From Zygaena filipendulae (taxonomy: Eukaryota > Arthropoda > Insecta > Lepidoptera > Zygaenidae), in contig OU015649.1 in assembly GCA_907165275.2 (NCBI GenBank), forward strand, positions 2,572,001-2,636,000: a stretch of DNA of 64,000 nucleotides, in the 5' to 3' direction. Of the stretch, positions 53,901 to 62,017 are shown piece after piece. Made by a program: the position numbers and the translations under genes. Position 1 is the stretch's first letter, and each line of letters begins with the position of its first letter. Under the pieces are notes generated by a model. That model was given only the letters and a program-made list of their open reading frames with translations, did no database searches and was not told the DNA's origin.

Positions 53901-56900
53901 TGTCAATGACGATTTATGATATTGCACATTTCCAGTTTAACTCTACATAGGAAGGTATAGATAGAGATTGATAACATTTATTTGCATCATCACATATTGT
54001 CACAGTAACAAAGGGTTCCGTTCAGAATCCGATGGATTGCCAACACTTGTTCGTTGTGGCTCGTTATAATAAAGGTCTGTCCTGACGACCACCCAGGCAT
54101 GCAGTAACTTGACACTTGGATTAGAATAAGAAATCTTTAGAGCGGATTAATTATGGTGAAAATAATAGACTGTATACGTATACTTTATCATATGTATCTA
54201 CTTATATCTGTAAAAAGGGGTCCTAAAAAGTTGGATCCAATGAGTGTAAATCTAAGGTAACAATAGTACCTATGACTAAAAAGTACGAGTAATAGTGAGG
54301 TCAAGACCTTAGGTACTATTTAATATCTAAATATGTATAATAAAAAAAGGAAGAAGGAATAAAATTATTTAACAATGGCACATAGCAGATAGCAGCATGA
54401 GATATATAATAGGTATTATCTACTGAATATATTTCTTTAAAATGCATTAAAATATATTATAAGCAGCCATACTTAGAGCATAATAATTATTACTCCGTTC
54501 AATGTCTGAAAAAAACGAAGTACCTATTTCGTTAACAAAATTTGTGAGTAACATATTATTGTATTATACGAAACGTTTCTATGTTAGCAAATCCTTATGT
54601 ACGATTTAAATGGGACCGTATAAAAACCATGTTTAATTCGCAAAAACCTACTGAAAAATATGAAAACAATTCAATTACTATTAAATAAACTACTAATTAC
54701 AATATTAATTAAAATATTGACACATTATTCCGCCAGCTCAGCATAACTCGACGCGAACCATCCGTTGATGGAGCTGGTGGAGCTGCATGTGGCGTGTAAG
54801 TGCTGCGTGACATTGTTTTAATAAATGCCTACATTTATTTAAAAAAAAAAAAACCAAGTGTCTACCGGACCACGAACAGCACCCTGTTCCGTAGTGGAAC
54901 AAATTTATTAAATTTTTACTATTTGCGAAAATATCTTACATGAAAAAAAATTACACAACTTTATGTCATCTATTTGGTGCCACCTTTAATTTTTCAGCAT
55001 TTTTCACCCCTTTGTTCACGGATCACGGATGTTACCTCTGTGGTTGAAATAATCACTTTTTTTTATGCCTGGACATTTATAATTTAGAATTTAAACTAAG
55101 TATTAACAAAAACAGTATTGTCTATGGTGGGAACAAATTCATCTTAGTTTGGCAATATGTGATGATGTTTAAGCCGATTATAAGCATTATTGTTTCTTAT
55201 CTGGTCCATGCAAGTTCATATGACACATATTTCAAGGTCATTATTAATCTCTTACGCCTCAGACCAAATAACAAGTCCATTAGTCTAAGCTTAAAGCATG
55301 TATTTATTTTAATAGCTAACGAAGCGAATTCTCACTCAGTGCCACCTGTTTTATTCATAGTAAAACCTATTTTATTTTAATCCGAGTAAATTGTCTCATT
55401 CACTCAGTAGATCTATAAATTCAGTATCTACATACATCTATTCTACTCGCTTTTTGTGCGTTCATCTCGTATCGAACGATTCGAAGTGCATCAGTGTTTA
55501 ATAAACAATAATTCCAGTGAATGAATTAATGCACGGACTCGGTTCCATTGATGGCAGTAAATGCCTTATTGTTTTACAACCAACGATGCTAATTGATGTA
55601 ATGCGGTGTCCTTTTATGACGATTTCTTATCGTCTATATGTTGGTGGTATTTAAACTTTTAACGCATACCTGTAGAGATTCGAAAGATCTTTAACATTTT
55701 ATCATGTACCTAGGTACGGTAGAGAATTAATTAATAGGCATAGAATAAGCAGTCAGTGAGCCAGCAGAGTGAAGCTATTTAAAGACTGAAAAAAGCTGGA
55801 TACGTCGTATGTTGTGCCGTTGCTTCCGTGCTCATCTATCGGTTTTGACTTTTGTGCTCTATTTCTATATCTCTACAATGTAGGATAACCTATTCTATTT
55901 TTAACTGAACACATAGTTATAAACTGGTTTCTTCCCACCGAAATTAATTCCTTTGGATAATTGTCTTCGAGTACCAAACTAAGACAAATTAATCCCGAAT
56001 CAAGATAGCGCAAGTGTTCTATTACATTGTCTCCAATTTCCACTGATCAAAGAGTACGTCACTATATCCAACGAGGCTAATAAAGTAAACAATAATTGAA
56101 TGTACATCATCATATGCAATTCTCGCGTCATTTCACTACATGGGAGCGCCGTAGAGTCGGTCAGTGCTTAGGGCGCCACACTGGGGGCATCCTAATTGAC
56201 AGCTGATAATAACGTGTCAACATTTGACGCGCACCCAGACGATATTCAATTTTGTTTTGATGAATTTATATATTTCGTTAATCATGCAAATGAGGGTAGT
56301 TAAATCATTCCGTTTTATTATGGTTCTTGATTTTATAGCACGTATTCGAGAATTACGGGTAATGTTATTTTGCACATAATATAGGATGTTTACAATAAAC
56401 TGGCAGATTTTAATCAACTCTGTATTGAATATTGACAAAACGAAATTGATGCCCATATTCGATACGTATGTACGAAAATCTATCTGTCTGTCTATGAAAA
56501 TCCAATTTTAATTTTGTAAGTTCGCACAATATCCAACGACGACCCGATTGGCGCAGAGGTCACCATGCCTACCCGCTAATCAAGGGGTTCCGGGTTCGAT
56601 TCCCGGTGGGGGTGGACTTTGTTTGATGAACACAGGGTGGTTACATTTTCCAGTCTGGGTGTGTTTATATATGAATAGTATAATATATAAGTAATTCTAT
56701 GTAGTATATACCACGTTTGCTTAGTTTCCACGACACAAGCTAATAATAGCTTACTGTGGGATCAAATAGATCTGTGTGTTGTGATGTGGATTATTATTAT
56801 CCAAAGATCCATTGTAAACGCTTAACTTATGGTTCCCTTAGAACGAAAGTGACCAAACTGTAAATTTTGTAACTTCCGGTTTTTTTATATGTTATTGATC

Positions 56901-59900
56901 TTAAAAATGCCCACTATAAAACCTTGTAACCCATTATGAGTAAAAACGGGACAGCCTATCCGATCACTTTCATTGATCACGCTATTCACCAATGCATGTT
57001 ATGTGAAAGTGACTTTCTTGATCATTTCCCATTTGAGTTGCAAATCTGTCGCCAAGCACCTAACGGTGTGTTCCGGCAGCCCCACTTGAAAGCCAGTTCC
57101 CATCCCCATTCCAGGTGTTCTGGTGTCATTCCAGGTGTTCTGATTGTCTATGGGCGGCGGTAATCACCATCAGGTGTACCACTTGCCCGTTTGCCCCCTA
57201 TGACTTTTTTCTTTTTTTTATGAAAAAAAGCAATATTTTGTGAGCACCGAAGATTCGCTTCCCTCGAGCTGCGTGGTTCGAGCGCACTCTGTACACAGGA
57301 AGCTATGGCACAATTGGCGTTGTCAGCGACAATTTAGTGACGAGCCCGCGCCCGGACGACGGTCATTGATTCTTGAACGGCGTTGGCGCCATTCGGCTCG
57401 CCTTTTGTCTTTATTCTTTTTATTATCCGACCAGTAGCGACACATTGATTCAACATTGAGTTATACAGCGGTTAACTATAAATAGAAACGAAGCTAATTG
57501 CCCGATCAACATCGTTCGCGGTCTGCAACTATTTTTAGATCCGCAATTGCTTAGTTCGGTGATCAGTGTCAATTTAAAGTCATAATTCTTACCAGCAGAT
57601 TAAATGTTACTTTATACATTTTACACACTTTTGTCCATGACTATTAAAGTCTGAATATTTCATGAAACTAGTATCCTTCAACTGGAAGCAATGAATTAAT
57701 CACCATATTATTTGCATTTATGCATAAATCCACCGATTATGATCTCTAAACATAGAACCGTATTCAATGCACGTAAAGTGATGAATTTCACAGGTGGTGG
57801 AACAATGCAGCCCATTGACAGTGCCTTGAAGCAAAAATTACTATGGATATATGCAATAACTTCCTTACCAACTTTGGAATACCTAACCAAATCCCCCTGA
57901 CCGCGTTTTACATTGGTAAGGTTAAGGTTGGCACAAAATGCTTTCATAGATTTCAGCAATTAGTATGAAAATGCCGACTCTTAAAACGTAGTGATTATTT
58001 GCTCAGTGGAACAATGTTACGTCTTTCGCTGTCTTGCCGTTTTGCGCAAGCATCGATTGCTTTCGCGCTTCCAACGGAGTTCCGAATTTAACTACCGCTC
58101 TATATCTCCTTGCCTCTACACTAAGTTACACATTGATCGAATTTAATCATTCTGATCGCGGCTCACGCGACTGCCATCCGCGCTGCACTCGACTCGGGTC
58201 GTCGCCGTGGCGCCACAGAATCGCTGTCTTCCTCCGCTCGGGCACTGATTGTCCTTGCCCCTTATCGTCCTTATCCTGTTTTGTGATGAGCGTTTGTTTG
58301 TGTCACGCGCTCGCTACGATACCTACGTCACAAACCATCCTCAATGCGAATGTGAGTTTGCTTTCACGCTTTAACTACTCAACTGATCATCATGAAAGTT
58401 TGGATACACGTTGTCAGGAGTTCCGAGGAGGACATAGGGTACTTTTTTACCCCAGAATTCCCGCAGGAACTCCGAAATGATCGCGGGTGAAACTGCGGGG
58501 AACGGCAAGTATTTTAATCTTGCTCGACTTGGTATAATAATAGCTGCACTCATCGATGGAAAATAAAACATTTTACTCAAATTCATGACAGTTCATTTAT
58601 GTCATTGCAATGTGTAATCAATTGTTACAAATTTTGATTGAATTAACACTTTTTATGTATGTAAGCGAACAACATAAAGCTCATTTTTCAAAAAAATTGT
58701 ATTATATTATCTGTGGGTATATCTACCAACTAATCTAAATAAAATACAAATTGTTTAGAGATAATGTTTTCTTTTCATGATATTTATAAGTCGCCTAATG
58801 TGTATCTTAAGTAGGTATTACATATTGGCTTGTTAGCTAATTATTCTATGGTTTTCTGATATAAAAGCGTTATGATCGATATTTTCTTTACCCGCGGGAA
58901 TTCCGGGAAAAAAGTAGGGTACCCTATGTCCTTCTCTGTGCCACTGACAACGTGCATGAATAATTTCATGAATCGGTTGAGCCTTTAATGCATGAAAGCG
59001 TAACAAACAAACCAAATTCACTTTCGCATTTATATTATTAATAGTAAGGATAGTTGCTCTAATATTTCGCTTATTAAATTAAAATTATTAATATCAAACA
59101 TCTTATTTTATAAGTTCCAACCTACCATTAAACATATAGGTAGATGTAGTTATTGAAATAATGCAAGTACATTTTATGTTATCGAAAATTTCGTATGTTT
59201 ATTGCAGATAAAGAGTTTTTTACAAGTTGTTATATCGACAGTGATTACCTAAATCCATGTTTTTTGATAATATTACACTATCGCTATGATCTTTCTAATC
59301 TCGTGTCGAACGATATGTTATTTATTGCTTTATATTATTATCAAAAAAATAAACTGAAAATTATTTTTTGCACGAAGTTACACTGCAAGAAATATTGTAA
59401 ACTTTTTTACCAATACATAAATAGACAAGACCTATGCGACATTATAATAATTATGACCCACAGACCTTATACCAAGAACTTCAATTAGTTTTATCTATAC
59501 ATATTACCTATACAGGATGTCCCGTAAATCGACGTCAAGCCAGAACATAAAAATTTAAGACTCTGCAACGGTTCTTTAACTCCTGTTGCTACAAACCTTA
59601 ACCTTTTTTTTAATTTTCTTTTATTGTGTATTCCTAAACAGTGCTTCTGAAAACTACTGCTTAAAATTTAAGTTTTTGCCAATGAAGTTTCAAAATTATT
59701 GCTTTCGTCAGTTTTTAATGACTGTCCCTGTTTTTTTTTTAAATAGGCGTACAAACATTTTTATATTTTTCTGTTAACTCTGTTATGACTTAGCCTATCA
59801 CCTCGTTCTGGCTTGACGTCGATTTAGGGGACGCGCTGTATATAGATAGTCAATTGAGTACGAAGCATTATGCCTTTTACCCTCATATAACAAATTAATA

Positions 59901-62017
59901 TAAAACTAACTTCTTCAACGTCATACTAACGCAGAGGCATGGGCTTTAGTTAGTGTGGATGAAGATGTTACGTATATGGTTCGATGGCTTACGTCTAGCT
60001 TGTAGTAGCCGTAGTAGAGTGCAATCATATAAAATTATACCCTGGCTCCAATGTCAAGTGATTGTAGGCGTCATGTCATGAGGGCATGCGCCGAGCAAAT
60101 CATGACATACCACTTCATTGATAAAGCAAACATTCAATTGAACACTTTCTCGATTGAACATTTCCTTCTCCATAAACAACTGCAGAAGACCGTATATTTA
60201 AGGATAAAAGAACGCTATTTCACTTACACTTATATGGTAAAAAGGAAATTATTTGTGTCACTTTCGGCGGTTTTCAATGGAACTTTAGGATATTGTGCAG
60301 AAATTAAAATCATAAAAAAATTGTATTCACCCCGTTTCACTTATTCTACCATCGATTTATATGTGAAATGGCTTAAAAGATATGATTTTTAATAGCGGGT
60401 GGCATCTACATACCTAAAAACGGTTTACAATAAAAACATTCTATTATATTCTAGGGTAGTAGGTAATTAAGTATATTAGTAAGATGACTACTGAATGTAT
60501 TAGAATTAGAGAATGGCGTTGCGACACAAACAAAAATTTACTGCGATTTTTCTTGACCACGTGACGTCATGACAATTAGTTCTTTAGTTTTCTATAGCGA
60601 TAACATTTATATGTAGATTGTCAACTTGGCTAGGAGTAACTTGGTGTCTTAAACGGCATCGGGTGCTAAATATTTTTAAGGGGCTTTCAGGGACTACCAC
60701 GGACCTGTGAGGCGTAAAACATTTGCCTTTTGAAATTTGCATTTGCTGTCGTATCGTATCTACAATATTATCGCTAATGTCTAAGCAATGGAAAAGACAG
60801 GGTTTCGTTACAAAAACTCGATGAATTTTGTAACGAAACCTCGGACAATTTCCCATAGTTATAATTAAAATCATAGACGCGGCAGATGTTTGTTTCATGT
60901 GACTCATTCTATGCGTATAATTGTTGCGATAGCATCACAATGAGGAAGTGTCCTACTAACGCCCATGAATGTGTTACACCCTAGCCTGTCGTTATGAGAT
61001 TGTTATAATTTTCACATGTTCACATACAAACTTATTTTTTATGTTACTGGCTGTTCCTCGCGGTTTTACCCGCGTTAATTTCGGCGTTACGGGATTCCGA
61101 GATCAAAGTAGATACCCTATGTCACTTAAGGATACTGTTGTCTTTAGCTGTACAAGTGAAATAATTTATTAAATCGGTGGAGTAGTTTTTGTCCACTAAA
61201 AACACAAAAATTGTAATCTTTTCTCTGTGATTCTGTGTGTGTGTGTTGGTTAATTCACTTTGAGTTTATTCATTACAAACAAATAAACAAACAAGCATAC
61301 AAAAAATCAGAACTTTTCTCTTTATAATATTAGTATAGAAGTACCTATAGACTACATAGATTCTAGCCTCTTTCTGAGAGGGCTAGTTGTCAGCACTATT
61401 GGTCTGGTGGCAAGGTAACTGATTACTACGCCAGGTGAGGCGGGTTCGGTCCTCTCATCAAGGTGAACTTTTGTGTAAAGAACTTTGGTGTTTATTATGA
61501 GTCTGCATGAATGTTTATTATCCTACTAATATTATAAACGCGAAAGTTTGTAAGTATGTATGGATGGATGGATGGATATTTGTTACTCTTTCACGCAAAA
61601 ACTACTGGATGGATTTAAATGAAACTTTACAATAATATTTATTTTTTTAATTATTCATTTATTGAAAGCTTATAGGTACATCAGATTAACACATAGGGCA
61701 CTTTTTATCCCGGAATTCCCGCGGGAACTCTAAAATTAACGCGGGTGAAACCGCGGGGTACAGCTAGTATATCATAAGTCGGTTGTCTGGTACCTAAAGT
61801 ACAAGCTCTGCTTAGTTTGGGACTAGGTGGCGTTGTGAGATAATGTCCAAGTAATGTCTCAGTATTAATTGCGTTTGTATTTTGTTCCCAGGTGTTTCAG
61901 CCAGCGAGGCTCTGCGGCACAGCCTCTGCCATTCTTTGTGGGGTGCGCCTGGTATGAGACACGAAGAGAGGCAGACCACTCCCCCTACGCAGCATCACGA
62001 CTCTTACTCTGTTAAAG
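39759..62017 (+). CDS. Unrecognised gene, first two coding exons (partial, ~22 kb intron)
   Basis: Exon 39759-39897 (46 codons plus 1 nt) encodes MEVSAMPPMPLDFSMVRN.. to ..FRVVTPK; donor AAAG|GTAAGT. Exon 61892-62017 (126 nt; acceptor TTGTTCCCAG) continues the frame as GVSASEALRHSL.. to ..HHDSYSVK; donor AAAG|GTAACA. Together 88 residues, rich in Pro, Ser, Arg and His, without signal peptide or membrane segment. The PLDFS stretch resembles the CtBP-binding motif P-x-D-L-S with Phe for Leu, which, with the very long first intron, would suit a transcriptional regulator; that is inference and the family is not recognised. Both exons end in phase 1. If the second donor is not used, translation ends at TAG 62025-62027. 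The gene runs past the window. Confidence 0.7.
39898..41837 (+). other. Start of the long intron of the third gene
   Basis: AT-rich DNA with a decayed Helitron piece near 41255-41440 (GGTGATGATCGGTTGAATAG) and a GCTATAGCTATAGC simple motif near 41458. No exon recognised. Confidence 0.5.
41838..42047 (-). mobile_element. Helitron 5' part, TCTATACTTATAATAAAAC subfamily
   Basis: Same sequence as 37950-38137, including CCCATGCGTGCACATACAG, a longer (CAGA)n tract at about 41892-41931 and the 5' terminus at the right. Confidence 0.7.
42114..42232 (-). mobile_element. CRE-bearing fold-back MITE, copy 5 (half)
   Basis: CATGTTGACTAAATTTTTTC to TTACATTGAGTTG; truncated before the CRE octamers. Confidence 0.75.
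42383..42405. repeat. Interstitial telomere-like repeat (CCTAA)4
   Basis: Four exact CCTAA units (TTAGG on the other strand, the usual insect telomere repeat) followed by CCT. It lies between two MITE copies. Confidence 0.85.
42422..42748 (+). mobile_element. CRE-bearing fold-back MITE, copy 6, with GGCTAGTTTCCT ends
   Basis: Interior matches the family. TGACGTCA at 42572-42579 and 42618-42625. The outermost 16 bp (AATAGGCTAGTTTCCT / AGGAAACTAGCCTATT) are perfect inverted repeats that differ from the tips of the other copies. Confidence 0.85.
42749..43261. other. Intronic stretch with a GC-rich island
   Basis: 42755-42925 is strongly GC- and CpG-rich (ACCGCGGACCCTCGGGC, CTCTCCCGCCCCACTCG), unlike its surroundings. 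It could be an alternative promoter or enhancer of the third gene; no exon is demonstrable. Confidence 0.4.
43262..43418 (+). mobile_element. Retroposon 3' end with (ATTCA)n tail
   Basis: GTCAAATAAAGTTTTTTC then ATTCAATTCAATCCAATTCA; the AATAAA plus pentanucleotide tail is typical of a LINE or SINE 3' end. Confidence 0.5.
43822..44026 (-). mobile_element. Lep1-like Helitron, full length
   Basis: ACTAGCTGCTCTTCGCGG on the left and TTATAATATTAGTAAGGA on the right, with every internal block in order and a (CAGA)n tract at about 43977-43993. Confidence 0.85.
44283..44520 (+). mobile_element. MITE, 238 bp, GGACATAGATAAGCAATA ends, copy 1
   Basis: Inverted terminal repeats of about 34 bp (TGGACATAGATAAGCAAT..GTTAACCCACA / TGTGGGTTAAC..ATTGCTTATCTGCATCCA). 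No ORF. Confidence 0.85.
45063..45300 (-). mobile_element. MITE, 238 bp, same family, inverted copy 2
   Basis: Reverse orientation to 44283-44520 and of equal length; ends TGGACGCAGATAAGCAAT and ATTGCTTATCTATGTCCA. The two copies face each other across about 540 bp. Confidence 0.85.
45301..46683. other. Intronic stretch with repeat traces
   Basis: TTTCACATGTGA occurs twice near 45748-45775, and a CGAATTACTTTCGCGCACGG segment resembles 4480-4505, suggesting a shared decayed element. A minus-strand Helitron fragment is at about 46045-46180 (CCCGCGGGAATTAACGG). No exon recognised. Confidence 0.45.
46684..46928 (-). mobile_element. Lep1-like Helitron, full length
   Basis: ACTAGCTGTTCCACGCGG left, TTTCGCGTTTATAATA..AAGGA right; same subfamily as 33856-34095. 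Confidence 0.8.
47464..47696 (+). mobile_element. Lep1-like Helitron, full length, duplicated hairpin flank
   Basis: TCCTACTAATATTTTAAATG start, GCAGCTAG end. The segment CGGGAACTTCAAAATTAC is duplicated in tandem just before the hairpin. GATGTTTGGATGTTT repeats lie near the start. Confidence 0.85.
47697..48855. other. Intronic, mostly AT-rich; GC-richer block at 48590-48760
   Basis: The block 48590-48760 (CACGCGGCCGCCCCGG, AGTCGCCGCCGCACGG) stands out against AT-rich flanks; possible regulatory DNA. No exon recognised. Confidence 0.4.
48856..48969. mobile_element. Fold-back MITE, 114 bp, 46-bp arms
   Basis: Arms GTGGGGCTAAGATGCGCAA.. and ..TTGCGCATCTTAGCCCCAC pair almost throughout around a loop of about 22 nt. 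Confidence 0.9.
49093..49328 (+). mobile_element. Helitron, TCTATACATATAAAATGC subfamily, copy 2, full length
   Basis: Same as 10245-10481 but with an intact CGCGGGACAGCTAGT 3' end. Confidence 0.8.
50412..50659. mobile_element. MITE, ~248 bp, GCCTGCACTACATTAT ends
   Basis: Terminal inverted repeats GCCTGCACTACATTATCG and ATAATGTAGTGCAGGC at 50416 and 50655. The left portion contains an internal palindrome (CATTATCGCCGATGATCG / TGATCGGCGATAATG). TAA flanks both ends. Confidence 0.75.
51339..51512 (-). mobile_element. Lep1-like Helitron with internal deletion
   Basis: GCTAGCTGCTCCCCGCGG left, TTTCGCATTCATAATATT right; part of the central body is missing. Confidence 0.65.
51513..53409. other. 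Intronic stretch with one Helitron 3' end
   Basis: Two CCTAA units near 51569-51580. A plus-strand Helitron 3' remnant is at about 52462-52540 (GGGTACTTTTTATCCCG..AACGCGGCTTAAACCG). Otherwise AT-rich; no exon recognised. Confidence 0.45.
53412..53567. mobile_element. MITE, 156 bp, Tc1/mariner-like (TA flanks)
   Basis: Perfect 21-bp terminal repeats beginning CTGATCGGTTCAAAGTCGG, with TA at 53410-53411 and 53568-53569. The same terminal motif is embedded in the long inverted repeat at 19254-19635. Confidence 0.85.
54715..54853 (+). mobile_element. Possible truncated retrocopy with poly(A)
   Basis: GC-richer stretch ending AATAAA (54820-54825) and, 15 nt later, a genomic A13 (54841-54853). 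That order is expected of a reverse-transcribed message end. The source is not identified and no clear target duplication is seen. Confidence 0.35.
54854..56529. other. Intronic, no recognised feature
   Basis: Largely AT-rich unique-looking DNA. The frame at 55159-55380 has no recognisable domain. Confidence 0.4.
56537..56797 (+). mobile_element. tRNA-derived SINE, copy 2, with target duplication
   Basis: Head GACCCGATTGGCGCAGAGG, B box GGTTCGATTCCC, body and (ATT)n tail as in 17952-18224 reversed. Direct repeats TATCCAA at 56530-56536 and 56798-56804. Confidence 0.85.
57010..57215 (+). mobile_element. SINE body, 5'-truncated, related to 10659-11028
   Basis: GTTGCAAATCTGTCGCCAAG through GTACCACTTGCCCGTTTGCC. 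It has a short internal duplication of ATTCCAGGTGTTCTG. Confidence 0.75.
57216..58342. other. Intronic; two GC-richer non-repetitive blocks
   Basis: 57240-57420 and 58030-58330 are GC- and CpG-richer than their surroundings with no transposon match I can see. Candidate regulatory DNA of the third gene; open frames in them lack domains. Confidence 0.4.
58343..58511 (+). mobile_element. Lep1-like Helitron, near full length
   Basis: AATGCGAATGTGAGTTTG to GATCGCGGGTGAAACTGCGG then GGCAAGT (CTAG mutated). Confidence 0.75.
58885..59051 (-). mobile_element. Lep1-like Helitron lacking its 3' tip
   Basis: Starts at CCCGCGGGAATTCCGGG and runs to the 5' terminus ..TTTATATTATTAATAGTAAGGA. Confidence 0.75.
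59513..59838. mobile_element. Mariner-like MITE, 326 bp
   Basis: Inverted ends CAGGATGTCCCGTAAATCG.. and ..CGATTTAGGGGACGCGCTG share AAATCGACGTCAAGCCAGAA; flanked by TA at 59511-59512 and 59839-59840. No transposase. Confidence 0.8.
59841..61044. other. Intronic, one short stem-loop
   Basis: Perfect 15-bp inverted repeat GGTTTCGTTACAAAA / TTTTGTAACGAAACC at 60801-60815 and 60826-60840 with a 10-nt loop. No exon recognised. Confidence 0.45.
61045..61336 (-). mobile_element. Lep1-like Helitron, diverged 5' half
   Basis: CTGGCTGTTCCTCGCGG hairpin region left, CTTTATAATATTAGTATAGA right, middle with TGTGTGTGTG and CAAACAAATAAACAAAC tracts. Confidence 0.65.
61396..61520 (+). mobile_element. Possible tRNA-derived SINE fragment
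   Basis: A-box-like TGGTCTGGTGGC and B-box-like GGGTTCGGTCC about 30 nt apart, then unmatched body. Truncated by the following Helitron. Confidence 0.4.
61521..61768 (+). mobile_element. Lep1-like Helitron, full length, textbook ends
   Basis: Host A, then TCCTACTAATATTATAAACG.. to ..GCGGGTGAAACCGCGGGGTACAGCTAG, then host T. Contains (GGAT)n near 61561. Lies 123 bp upstream of the second exon of the third gene. Confidence 0.9.

Noticed and set aside
56537..56615. A true tRNA gene (also 18145-18224 and 10664-10735)
   Set aside because: A and B boxes are present, but the sequences do not close into a full acceptor stem. They continue into SINE bodies with tails and target duplications.
59195..59488. 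97-residue open frame
   Set aside because: AT-rich composition with many Tyr, Ile and Lys, typical of chance frames; no homology recognised.
60051..60392. 113-residue open frame as a nested gene
   Set aside because: No recognisable domain, lies in an intron, no promoter or codon-use support seen. A transcript or protein match would be needed.
60801..60840. microRNA precursor
   Set aside because: Stem of only 15 bp with no extended flanking pairing; too short for a typical precursor.
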